A stretch of DNA of 64,000 nucleotides from DASRIA01 sp035650255 (lineage in GTDB: Bacteria; Actinomycetota; Thermoleophilia; Solirubrobacterales; JBBDJG01), in the NCBI GenBank assembly GCA_035650255.1, contig DASRIA010000011.1, forward strand, positions 21,320 through 85,319, given 5' to 3'. Of this stretch, positions 48,833 to 56,171 are shown in pieces. Each line of letters opens with the position of its first letter. The first letter of the stretch is position 1. A model generated the notes under the pieces. That model did not search any database. It saw nothing but the letters and a program-made list of their open reading frames with translations, and had not been told where the DNA came from. A program made the position numbers and the translations under genes.

Positions 48833-50680
48833 ATGGCCGGCGAGCCGCTCACGCTCGGAACCGCCGGCCACATCGATCACGGCAAGACGGCCCTGATCGA
48901 AGCGCTCACCGGGGTCAACACCGACCGGCTGCCCCAGGAGCGCGAGCGCGGGATCTCGATCGAGCTCGGTTTTACCCGGCTGGTCCTGCCGTCCGGCCGC
49001 GACCTGAGCGTCGTCGACGTGCCGGGTCACGAGCGCTTCGTGCGCACGATGGTCGCCGGGGCGACGGGCACGGACCTCTTCCTGCTGGTCGTCGCCGCCG
49101 GCGACGGGGTGATGCCCCAGACCCGGGAGCACCTCAAGGTCCTGGAGGTGCTCGGCGTGCCCGCGGGAGTCGTCGCGCTCACCAAGATCGACGCGGCCGG
49201 GGACGAGCAGCGCGAGCTGGCGGCGGCGGAGGTGGCCGCGCTGCTGGCGACGACGCAGTACGGCCGCACGCCGGTGGTTCCCGTCAGCGCGAAGGACCAC
49301 AGCGGGCTGGACCAGCTGCGTGCAGCACTCGATCGCGTCGCGGGCGATCTGCCGCCGCGGCCGGCACGGGAGGGTCCGGTGCGCCTGCACGTGGACCGGT
49401 GCTTCACCCTGCGCGGCATCGGCACGGTCGTGACCGGCACCCTGTGGGCGGGAGTCGTGGAGGAGGGGCAGGACGTCCTGATCGAGCCCGGCCGCAAGCG
49501 CGCGCGGGTGCGTGCCGTGCACGTACACGACGAGCGCATGCCGTCCGCATCAGCCGGGCGCCGCGTGGCGCTGAACCTGGCGGGGATCGAACGGGACGAC
49601 GTGCGGCGCGGCGACGTGGTGCTCGGCCCCGAGGGCGGCCCGGCGCCGGCCTACTTCCTCGACGCGTCCATCCGGGTGCTGGCGGGCGCGCGCCCGCTGC
49701 GCCGCGGCGCCCGGGTGCACGTGCACCACGGCACGCGCGACAGCCCGGCTCGCGTCGAGCCGCTCGAGGGAGACGAGCTGCTTCCGGGGCAGGAGGGCTT
49801 CGTGCAGCTGAGGCTGGAGCAGCCGCTCGTGCCCTGCCGGGGAGACCGCTTCGTGCTGCGCCAGGTCGCGCCGCCCGACACGCTCGGCGGCGGCTGCGTG
49901 CTGGACCCGGCGCCGCGCAAGCACGGCCCCGGAACCGGCCATGTACGCAGGCTGCGAGCGCTCGCCGGCGGCGAGCCGCTGGAGGCGCTGCGGCTGGAGC
50001 TGGAAGCGGCGCCCTCGGGCCTCGGACCCGAGTCGGGCGAGGAGCTGCTCGCGCAGCTCGCGCGCTCTGGGGACGCCGCGCCCGCCGGGCGCACGCGGCG
50101 GCGCTGGTTCACGCCCGCGGGGCTGGAGCACACCCGCCGCGAGGTCCTGCACGCGCTCCCGGACGCCGGCGCCGGTCCCGGTGCGCTCTCCCGGATGCTG
50201 GCGCTCGACGTGCCGGCGGTTGCGGCGGTGCTGGAGGACCTCACAGCGGAGGGTGCCGTGCGCGAGCGCGACGGGGTTTTCGCCGCAGCCGGCGCTCCCA
50301 CCGCCCTCGACGATCCGCTCGCCCGCCGGCTGGCCGGCGCCGTGCGCGCCGACGGGCCGGTGCCGCGCGCGCCGGACGCGCTCGCCGCGGCGGCGGGCGT
50401 GGACCGGGCGACCGCGGTGCGCGTCCTCGACCGCCTGACCGCCGACGGCGTCGTCGTGCGCCTGCGCCAGGGGGTCTACATCGGCGCGGAATCGCTCGAC
50501 GCCGCCCGCCGCGCCGTCGTCGCGGAGTGCGAGCGGGACGGCTCGATCACGATCGCGCGCCTACGGGACGTGCTGGGTACCAGCCGCAAGCTCGCGCAGG
50601 CCATCCTGGAGCACCTGGACGCCACCCGGGTCACGCGGCGGCGGGGGGACGCGCACGTGCTGCGCTCCCGGTCCAACTAG
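48833..50680 (+). CDS. selB: Selenocysteine-specific elongation factor
   Basis: 615 residues. GTPase motifs GHIDHGKT (G1), ERERGISIELGF (G2), DVPGHERFV (G3), TKID (G4) and VSAK (G5), then beta-barrel domains and a C-terminal set of winged helices (about 430-615, SRMLALDVPAVAAVLEDL, VDRATAVRVLDRLTADGVVV) that bind the SECIS hairpin in the mRNA. It delivers Sec-tRNA to in-frame UGA. Its presence means that at least one selenoprotein is encoded in the genome; none is seen here. Confidence 0.97.
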   Translation: MAGEPLTLGTAGHIDHGKTALIEALTGVNTDRLPQERERGISIELGFTRLVLPSGRDLSVVDVPGHERFVRTMVAGATGTDLFLLVVAAGDGVMPQTREHLKVLEVLGVPAGVVALTKIDAAGDEQRELAAAEVAALLATTQYGRTPVVPVSAKDHSGLDQLRAALDRVAGDLPPRPAREGPVRLHVDRCFTLRGIGTVVTGTLWAGVVEEGQDVLIEPGRKRARVRAVHVHDERMPSASAGRRVALNLAGIERDDVRRGDVVLGPEGGPAPAYFLDASIRVLAGARPLRRGARVHVHHGTRDSPARVEPLEGDELLPGQEGFVQLRLEQPLVPCRGDRFVLRQVAPPDTLGGGCVLDPAPRKHGPGTGHVRRLRALAGGEPLEALRLELEAAPSGLGPESGEELLAQLARSGDAAPAGRTRRRWFTPAGLEHTRREVLHALPDAGAGPGALSRMLALDVPAVAAVLEDLTAEGAVRERDGVFAAAGAPTALDDPLARRLAGAVRADGPVPRAPDALAAAAGVDRATAVRVLDRLTADGVVVRLRQGVYIGAESLDAARRAVVAECERDGSITIARLRDVLGTSRKLAQAILEHLDATRVTRRRGDAHVLRSRSN

Positions 50681-50693
50681 TATCCGGTCTCCA

Positions 50694-50933
50694 ATGCGCA
50701 TGCGTCAGAGCATGGCCCAGCTCGAGCGGGAGTTCGAGGAGCAGGCGGTCCTCGAGCGCCGTGACCGCGAGCAACTGCGGCGCGCGGCGATCAAGCGCAC
50801 CCGCACTCGCCGCCGCGCCAAGATCGAGCGCGGGCAGCAGCTGCGGTTCCTCGTGCTGATCGCCTCGATCGCACTCACGGTGGTGGTCGTCACCGTGGTG
50901 ATGTTCGAGACGCTTGCCTGGCTGATGGGCTAG
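50694..50933 (+). CDS. Small membrane protein with a charged N-terminal coiled coil
   Basis: 79 residues. Residues 5-45 form a highly charged helix (AQLEREFEEQAVLERRDREQLRRA, then RRRAKIERG) and 50-77 a single membrane span (LRFLVLIASIALTVVVVTVVMFETLAWLM). No family recognised. A TAGTAT box at 50678-50683 overlaps the selB stop, so it may have its own leaderless start. Its length and layout are similar to small coiled-coil membrane proteins in actinobacteria. Confidence 0.65.
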   Translation: MRMRQSMAQLEREFEEQAVLERRDREQLRRAAIKRTRTRRRAKIERGQQLRFLVLIASIALTVVVVTVVMFETLAWLMG

Positions 50934-50945
50934 CGGGTCAGACCG

Positions 50946-51176
50946 TCAGCTGCGCTCATCGCTGGAGAGGTTTTCGAGCGCCTTTTCCACCTCTTCGCGG
51001 CCGCCTGCCGCCTTCTCCTGCTGGATCTCGAGGTAGACCTCTTTGCGGAACACCGGAATGGTGCGCGGCGCCTGAATGCCTATCCGGACCTTCTCGCCCA
51101 TGATCGAGAGGACCGAGACCTCGATGTCATCCCCGATCATGATGCTCTGGTTCGATTTTCTCGTAAGGACAAGCAA
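50946..51176 (-). CDS. csrA: Carbon storage regulator CsrA
   Basis: 76 residues from TTG; a GGAGGG site lies 9 nt upstream. MLVLTRKSNQSIMIGDDIEVSVLSIMGEKVRIGIQAP is the CsrA core with the RNA-binding R6 and GxKVRIGI strand; a C-terminal tail (about 55-76) is longer and more acidic than in E. coli. CsrA dimers bind GGA hairpins at ribosome sites and control translation, in many Gram-positives linked to flagellin through FliW. No flagellar or fliW gene lies in the window. CsrA is uncommon in actinobacteria outside deep branches. It converges with the small membrane-protein gene. Confidence 0.93.
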   Translation of the reverse strand: MLVLTRKSNQSIMIGDDIEVSVLSIMGEKVRIGIQAPRTIPVFRKEVYLEIQQEKAAGGREEVEKALENLSSDERS

Positions 51177-51321
51177 TGAATTTGGCCCTCCGTGCCCCAG
51201 GTTGACGCGCAGCGTCCAACTAAACCATCAAAGCGGGACCGAATCAACGGGGCAGCTCGGTTTCGCATCCAATCTTTCTTTCCCGGCCGGCCGCAACGAT
51301 CCTGCTCGCCTCCCAACCCCT

Positions 51322-51327
51322 TAGAAT
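51322..51327 (+). promoter_or_regulatory. -10 box upstream of the acidic/basic low-complexity protein gene
   Basis: TAGAAT. Transcription from about 51334 would exclude the GTG at 51329 as a start codon and leave about 65 nt of leader to the TTG at 51401. The 224-bp gap 51177-51400 also serves csrA on the other strand; nothing else is clear in it. Confidence 0.4.
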
Positions 51328-51400
51328 CGTGCCCGGAGCCGAGTCGACCCCGGACCGGGGCGAGGGCTCCGTTCTACATTACTCCCCACCAAACTCACCC

Positions 51401-52084
51401 TTGCGACGACAGCCTTCCCTCCGAGCACAGCTGAATCAGATTCGTTTGTGGGTGAGGCAGGGCCGGACCGACGCCTGGATCGCGCACAAGCTTGACATCG
51501 GCGTCGACGAGCTGAGCCGCTTCAAGCGGGAGCACCAGCTCGACGATGACGGCGCGTCGCGTCTGCGTCCCGCCGACCCGCTGTCCGTCGAAGCTCCGGA
51601 GCCGGCCGCCGAGGGCCCCGACGATGAGGAGGACGAGGACGAGGAGGACGAGCGCCCCGCCCGGCGCCCGCGTGAGCGGTCTCGCCGGGGCGGGCGTTCA
51701 TCGCGCGCCCGCGACGCGCGGGCAGATCGCGAGGACCGGCCCCGCGAGCGGCGGCCGGAGCGTGAGCCCGTCCGCCAGCGCGAAGACGAGGACGCCGACG
51801 AGGTGGACGGCGAACCGCGCCGCCGGCGCCGCCGCGGTCGGCGCGGAGGCCGCCGTCACCGCGCGCGCCGCAATGCGTTCGAGGCCACGTTCGACCACGG
51901 CGAGGAGGAGGGGTACGGTCTGTGGCTCGACCCGGCCGTGGTGGACAACCCGGTGTACTCACAGCACTGGGCCGGCCACCGCGCCGTGACCGTGACCGTG
52001 GAGGCGGACACGATCACGATCCGCCGCGCCGAGAACGACCGCCCTCCCGAGGGCGACGACGAAGAGCCCGACGCCGAGGACTGA
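51401..52084 (+). CDS. Protein with N-terminal HTH-like segment, acidic and Arg-rich middle, and conserved C terminus
   Basis: About 227 residues from TTG; start uncertain. Residues 8-45 (LRAQLNQIRLWVRQGRTDAWIAHKL, DELSRFKREHQL) look like a small DNA- or RNA-binding helical motif. A run of D/E (about 75-90) is followed by an Arg/Asp-rich disordered stretch including RRRRRRGRRGGRRHRARR, then a structured end with EEGYGLWLDPAVVDNPVYSQHWAG. The charge pattern suggests nucleic-acid binding, perhaps ribosome-associated. No family recognised. Confidence 0.6.
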   Translation: MRRQPSLRAQLNQIRLWVRQGRTDAWIAHKLDIGVDELSRFKREHQLDDDGASRLRPADPLSVEAPEPAAEGPDDEEDEDEEDERPARRPRERSRRGGRSSRARDARADREDRPRERRPEREPVRQREDEDADEVDGEPRRRRRRGRRGGRRHRARRNAFEATFDHGEEEGYGLWLDPAVVDNPVYSQHWAGHRAVTVTVEADTITIRRAENDRPPEGDDEEPDAED

Positions 52085-52087
52085 GCG

Positions 52088-52654
52088 CTAGGCCGATCGG
52101 CGGGGGCCGCGCAGCAGCGGCACGAGCGCCCCGGTGAGCACGCCGAGGACCGCCACCACTGCGATGATCCGGAAGTAGGTCGTGCCACCGGTCTCGCCGA
52201 CCAGCGCGATCGTCAAGAGCGTCGCCACCGCCAGCGCTCCCAGCAGGGATGCGGCCAGCAGGGCGGACACGATGCGGCTGTCGTCGTCCCGGCTGCGGTC
52301 GAGCGCCACGGTGGCGTACGCAAGACCGAAGGCGAAGAGGCCGAAAGCCCCGAACAGCTTGATCAGCGTCTCGCTGCCCGCGTCGAACTCGTCGTCGATC
52401 GACCACAGCGCGCCCATCAAAGCGCCGAAGGCAGCCACAGCGCTGAGCGCAGCGAGCCATCCCACCCACCGGTACGCGCCCCTCGACGACAGCCCGGCGG
52501 CCGCCGGGGCGCCGAACACGAGCAGTCCCCCTGCCGTGTATGTCAGATTGGTCTCGGGGTCGTAAGAGGGATCCGCGACGACGAGCGTGACGATCCCGGC
52601 CGCGGCCAGGATGCACAGCGAGCCGGCGAGGACCAGTTGTGCGGTCCTGCTCAT
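52088..52654 (-). CDS. Hypothetical multi-pass membrane protein
   Basis: 188 residues from ATG, overlapping the upstream stop (ATGA). About six hydrophobic spans: near 6-26, 38-52, 60-80, 100-122, 128-152 and 158-178. No motif recognised. Coupled to the small soluble protein encoded just upstream, which has no membrane segment. Confidence 0.7.
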   Translation of the reverse strand: MSRTAQLVLAGSLCILAAAGIVTLVVADPSYDPETNLTYTAGGLLVFGAPAAAGLSSRGAYRWVGWLAALSAVAAFGALMGALWSIDDEFDAGSETLIKLFGAFGLFAFGLAYATVALDRSRDDDSRIVSALLAASLLGALAVATLLTIALVGETGGTTYFRIIAVVAVLGVLTGALVPLLRGPRRSA

Positions 52655-52998
52655 CGCAGGGCGCGCATCGGCCGCCCGCCCGCGAAGTCCTGTGCCTCGC
52701 GCATGTACAGGTAGAACGCCGCGTCGCATGCCGCCGAGACGTCGGTGAGGTCCGAGCCGGGCGGCAGCGCCACCATCCCGACGTCGCACAGCACGTCGCC
52801 GCGCTCGCGGTACAGGTCGACCAGCTCGGTCACTGAGAAGCGGGATCCGAGCCGCTTGCGCAGCTCGTCCTGGACGGCGGTCACGACCCGGCCGAGCATC
52901 CGGTCCCGGTGTGCGTCCCCGCGCGTTGCCTGGACGCGGCGGTAGCCCTCCTCCCAGTCGAGGACGGCGGTGCTGAAGCCGGCCTGCAGATCCTCCAC
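52651..52998 (-). CDS. Hypothetical soluble protein
   Basis: 115 residues from GTG, chosen because TAGCTT (53006-53011, minus strand) lies 7 nt upstream; a TTG at 53007 is the alternative. Mostly helical with DWEEGYRRVQATRG, VTAVQDELRKRLGSRFSVTELVDLYRERGDVLCD and AACDAAFYLYMREAQDF. No family recognised. It sits between ftsB and a membrane protein; the stop overlaps the next ATG. Confidence 0.7.
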   Translation of the reverse strand: MEDLQAGFSTAVLDWEEGYRRVQATRGDAHRDRMLGRVVTAVQDELRKRLGSRFSVTELVDLYRERGDVLCDVGMVALPPGSDLTDVSAACDAAFYLYMREAQDFAGGRPMRALR

Positions 52999-53034
52999 GG
53001 GCGCCAAGCTAGCAGGCGCATTGGGGTGCGAGCC

Positions 53035-53421
53035 TTATTTGGGCAGGCCGCGCACGACGTAGACCCGCTCGCCGGGGCGGGCCATGCCGAGCCGGCGCGC
53101 CTCGAGCTCCACGCGGGACGTGCGCTTCAGCTCGCTCTTGCGGGCGCGCAGGGCGGCGTTGTCGCCGCGCAACTGCTTCACCTCCGCCTGCGTGTCGCGG
53201 CTCAGCCGCCATGCCTCGAAGTAACGGGTCGCAGGCTTCACGTACAGGAGCAGTACCAGGCCCAGGGCGACGAGCAGGCTGAGCCGGGCCACCCGGTCCC
53301 AGCGGATGCCCCGCAGGGAGATGGCCGTCGTGGCCACGCCGGGGCGGGCGCGCGCGGGCGCGCGGCCACCCGATGCCCTCCGGGCACGCGGAGCGGCGGC
53401 CCCTCTCGCAGTGGAAGCCAT
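53035..53421 (-). CDS. ftsB: Septum formation initiator (FtsB/DivIC-like)
   Basis: 128 residues. Basic N-terminal cytoplasmic part (1-40), one membrane span (about 46-62, RLSLLVALGLVLLLYV) and an outside coiled coil (70-110, SRDTQAEVKQLRGDNAALRARKSEL) ending in LEARRLGMARPGERVYVV, the FtsB/DivIC hallmark. It acts with FtsL and FtsQ in the divisome. In many actinobacteria it follows eno; here an M14 peptidase gene lies between them. A GTG at 53337 is an alternative start. A 12-bp hairpin covers the first codon. Confidence 0.9.
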   Translation of the reverse strand: MASTARGAAAPRARRASGGRAPARARPGVATTAISLRGIRWDRVARLSLLVALGLVLLLYVKPATRYFEAWRLSRDTQAEVKQLRGDNAALRARKSELKRTSRVELEARRLGMARPGERVYVVRGLPK

Positions 53422-53450
53422 CGCGCGCTGCTTCTAGCGCAGCGCGCGAT
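53420..53450 (-). promoter_or_regulatory. Perfect 12-bp hairpin ending on the ftsB start codon
   Basis: Arms ATCGCGCGCTGC and its complement with a 7-nt loop (53420-53431 and 53439-53450). On the minus strand the second arm ends in the AT of the ATG, and a GGGGAGG-like ribosome site lies just upstream of the first arm. The fold could hide the start codon or bring the ribosome site near it. Confidence 0.5.
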
Positions 53451-53482
53451 TTCCTCCCCAGGGCGTAATCCCGTCGCCACCC

Positions 53483-53504
53483 GCGATTCGGCTATCCGAA
53501 TCGC
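53483..53504 (-). terminator. Hairpin downstream of the M14 peptidase gene
   Basis: Perfect 9-bp stem GCGATTCGG/CCGAATCGC with loop CTAT, 12 bp past the stop. No T tract, so termination may be Rho-assisted. Confidence 0.55.
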
Positions 53505-53515
53505 AGCCCTTGTCC

Positions 53516-55996
53516 CTACGGGCAGGGGTTCCCGACGTTCACGCGGCCGGCGCGGTCGACGTAGACCTTCTGGCTCTTGATCTGTCCACCCTTGTGGCAG
53601 ATCAGCCGCCACGTCTCCTGGCCGCCACTGACGATGACGTCGGGCCCGGGCTCGAACAGCTCGGCCTTCATCGTCCACGCCGGGTTCACAGCCGAGAAGT
53701 TGATGACTCGCAACACGTAGGTACCGGGCTGCGGGTCGTCGACGAACGCGGTCTCCTTTGCACCGAGTGACCCTGTGGAGCTGGCGACTTCCTGCAGCGA
53801 GCCGTCGGCCTGCTTGAAGTAGACCACGAGGTCCCAGTCGTCCGGCGTCGCCCAGTCGAGGCTCACCTTGAGCAGCCGCACGCCGGTCTCGGTGACCGTG
53901 AACTCGTGATCGACCTCGTCGCCGGGCAGGCTCGGCTCGGAGCCCTCCCAGGTCTGAGAGCGGAACGGCGCCGGGGCCACCCCGCGGATGCGCTTCTCCG
54001 CCGCGATCGGACGTGTGGACGGATTCACGTGCCACTCGAAGCGGCCCGACTGCGGGATGTTCATCCACGTGTCCATCACGTCGAGGAACCGCTGCGGCGG
54101 GCCCACGTTGGCATCCTGGGCCTCCACTTCTTCGATGGTCACGGCGCCGTTGGACATCGTCCGGACCGGCGACGTCTGGGTCACGGCCGCCCTGCGCAGA
54201 CGCAGCTGAGCGCCGGCAGGGCCGGTGCCCTCGATGACGGAGTGCTTCGACGCGTCCGCGGCATTCTCCATCGCGAGCAGGAATGCCTCGCGGTTGCCCT
54301 TGCCGGCGTACGCCCCCGCACCGACGTACTCGTCGACGTACTGCTCGAACGGCGGGTGGAACTCGTTCGGGCCGATCTCGAACGTGTAGCCGAGACTGCC
54401 CGCGTTGTAGTAGGCCCAGTCCTCGGTCGAGCCGGTCGTGTCGTACAGGTCGTACGAGGGCTGGTTGAGGTAGCCGTTCTGGGCCGCCATGCGCTCGCCG
54501 AGCGCGTTGTAGATGGGCTCGTCCGGCGGCGGCCCCTGCGCGCGCACACCGGGTGGACGCAGCACGAGGTTGCTGAAGGTGTGGTTGGTGATGAAGGTCG
54601 TGACCTGCCGCTTGGAGATCAGGTCGCGGATGTTGCGGGTCTCCGGCTCGGAGAACGGCGCCGGCCCGCGGTACGTGTCGTATGCCGGGAGTGAGCTTGC
54701 GCCCGGGCCGCCCCACAGTCCGCCGTAGTTGCGGTTCGGGTCGATGCCGGTGGTGCGGAACGCTTGCAGGCCGCAGACTCCGGCGGGCGACGGCTGGCCG
54801 TCGACCGGCCGGCAGTTGCGCCGCTTGTAGGCGAAGAACGGCTCGGTCAGCGACATCACCGCGTAGGCGTCGTTGTCGATGCCGACGCCGGTCACGTCGC
54901 GCAGGTCGACCGGCGCCTCGCGCGACAGGTTGAAGCCGTCGGGGTTGACGATCGGGACGACGATGGTCCGCACCCTGTCGACCAGCGACGTGATGCGCGC
55001 GTCCTTGCCGTAGTTCATGGCGAGGTCGAAGCCGAACTCCATCGCGTGCTCGCCCGACGGCCACTCGCGCGCGTGGTGGACGCCCATCTGGAGGTAGACG
55101 GGCCGGCCGTCGCGCTGCTTCCAGGCGTTCTTCGTGATCTCGACGCCCTGCACCTCACGGCCCTCGTTGGTCTTGAAGGGCAGCGTGATCGGCTGGGCGA
55201 GGGTCGGGTAGTGGCGCGCCAGCTCCTTCAGCGCGTACTCGTACTCCCACAGGTGGCGGTACGCGTCGATGCCGCTCGGCAGCCGCGAGTTCGTCGTCGC
55301 CGCCGCAAAGGCGAGGTCCTGGCGCGCGTTGGCGCGGTCGCGAGCCGCCAGGTCCGGGATCTCGACCTCGTACTCCAGCCCGGCCTGCCGCAGGATGTCG
55401 GCGTCCTGGCTGCCGTACAGCACGACGTCGACGAAGCCCGCGCGGCCGTGCTCGGTCACGTCCAGGTCGAGCAGGTTCAACAGTTCCTTGTGGAACGGCG
55501 TGGGCGTCTTGACGCTCACCAGCTGCGCGATCTGCCCGTGGGTGCCGGTCGGCACCGGGGCGAACGAGACCTCGACGTTCGCGCTCCCGGCCGAGCCGGA
55601 CAGCCGGCACGCCTGCACGGTGAGCGTGGCGGCGCGCCCGACGAACCCGGATGCGACCTCGACGGAGTTGAAGCCCGCCGAGCCCGCCACGGTGCGCCCC
55701 GTGGACGTCTCGAACACGGCGAGGTCCCAGTCTCCCCCGCCTGCGTTCAGCTTCGCCGACACGATGCCGCTCATCGGTGCCGCCACCTGGCGGGTGACCA
55801 CGCCCGTCGCGCCGGGCGCGGCCCGGCCGGCGCACTCCCGCTGCGCGGACGACGCAGCCGACAGGGTGGTGGAGAGGAGGCCCTCTGCGCCTGCCGTGGC
55901 CGGCAGCACGCAGAGCGCGGCGGCCACGAGGGCCAGCGCGAGCGGGCTGCGCGCAAGGAGCGGTCTACGGGTCGACAGCAGGCTCAAACCGGGCAT
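53516..55996 (-). CDS. Secreted M14 zinc carboxypeptidase, large
   Basis: 826 residues. Signal peptide about 1-38 (LALALVAAALCVLPATAGA), an N-terminal beta-rich domain (40-180), the M14 domain about 230-610 with zinc site HHAREWPSGE, NPDG, substrate-binding DPNRNYGG, the third zinc ligand in TNHTFSNLV and the catalytic Glu in EIGPNEFHPPF. A C-terminal beta-sandwich (about 700-800, LKVSLDWATPDDWDLVVYF, AGTYVLRVIN-like) may bind the wall or substrate. It removes C-terminal residues from proteins or peptidoglycan peptides outside the cell. A structured leader lies upstream, downstream of eno. Confidence 0.93.
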   Translation of the reverse strand: MPGLSLLSTRRPLLARSPLALALVAAALCVLPATAGAEGLLSTTLSAASSAQRECAGRAAPGATGVVTRQVAAPMSGIVSAKLNAGGGDWDLAVFETSTGRTVAGSAGFNSVEVASGFVGRAATLTVQACRLSGSAGSANVEVSFAPVPTGTHGQIAQLVSVKTPTPFHKELLNLLDLDVTEHGRAGFVDVVLYGSQDADILRQAGLEYEVEIPDLAARDRANARQDLAFAAATTNSRLPSGIDAYRHLWEYEYALKELARHYPTLAQPITLPFKTNEGREVQGVEITKNAWKQRDGRPVYLQMGVHHAREWPSGEHAMEFGFDLAMNYGKDARITSLVDRVRTIVVPIVNPDGFNLSREAPVDLRDVTGVGIDNDAYAVMSLTEPFFAYKRRNCRPVDGQPSPAGVCGLQAFRTTGIDPNRNYGGLWGGPGASSLPAYDTYRGPAPFSEPETRNIRDLISKRQVTTFITNHTFSNLVLRPPGVRAQGPPPDEPIYNALGERMAAQNGYLNQPSYDLYDTTGSTEDWAYYNAGSLGYTFEIGPNEFHPPFEQYVDEYVGAGAYAGKGNREAFLLAMENAADASKHSVIEGTGPAGAQLRLRRAAVTQTSPVRTMSNGAVTIEEVEAQDANVGPPQRFLDVMDTWMNIPQSGRFEWHVNPSTRPIAAEKRIRGVAPAPFRSQTWEGSEPSLPGDEVDHEFTVTETGVRLLKVSLDWATPDDWDLVVYFKQADGSLQEVASSTGSLGAKETAFVDDPQPGTYVLRVINFSAVNPAWTMKAELFEPGPDVIVSGGQETWRLICHKGGQIKSQKVYVDRAGRVNVGNPCP

Positions 55997-56057
55997 GGGC
56001 GACTCCTCGAGAGGACTGGACTTGACGCTTTGCTCGGGAGGTGGCCTCAGCCCCGGA

Positions 56058-56112
56058 GGTCGGGCCCCGCCCCCTACGTGGTGCCTGGGCGGCCGATCCC
56101 GCCCACGCGACC
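56058..56112 (-). promoter_or_regulatory. Nested-hairpin leader upstream of the M14 peptidase
   Basis: On the minus strand three nested stems: GGTCG/CGACC (outer), CGTGG/CCACG (middle) and GCGG/CCGC (inner, loop GATCGG), with a purine-rich internal loop. The stretch lies between eno and the peptidase start. A structured regulatory RNA is possible; no known riboswitch consensus fits. Confidence 0.35.
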
Positions 56113-56171
56113 TTCCCCAACTACGGGCGGAAAGTTACCCGCGGGTCAGCGTAAGTAAACCGTTGTTTTCT

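Noticed and set aside
46337..51176. tRNA-Sec gene in the selenium cluster
   Set aside because: Searched by eye in the gaps around selA and selB; no sequence with an extended acceptor/variable arm and anticodon TCA was found.
55997..56171. Known riboswitch (c-di-AMP, c-di-GMP or cobalamin class) before the M14 peptidase
   Set aside because: The conserved cores of these classes are not visible; only generic nested stems are seen.
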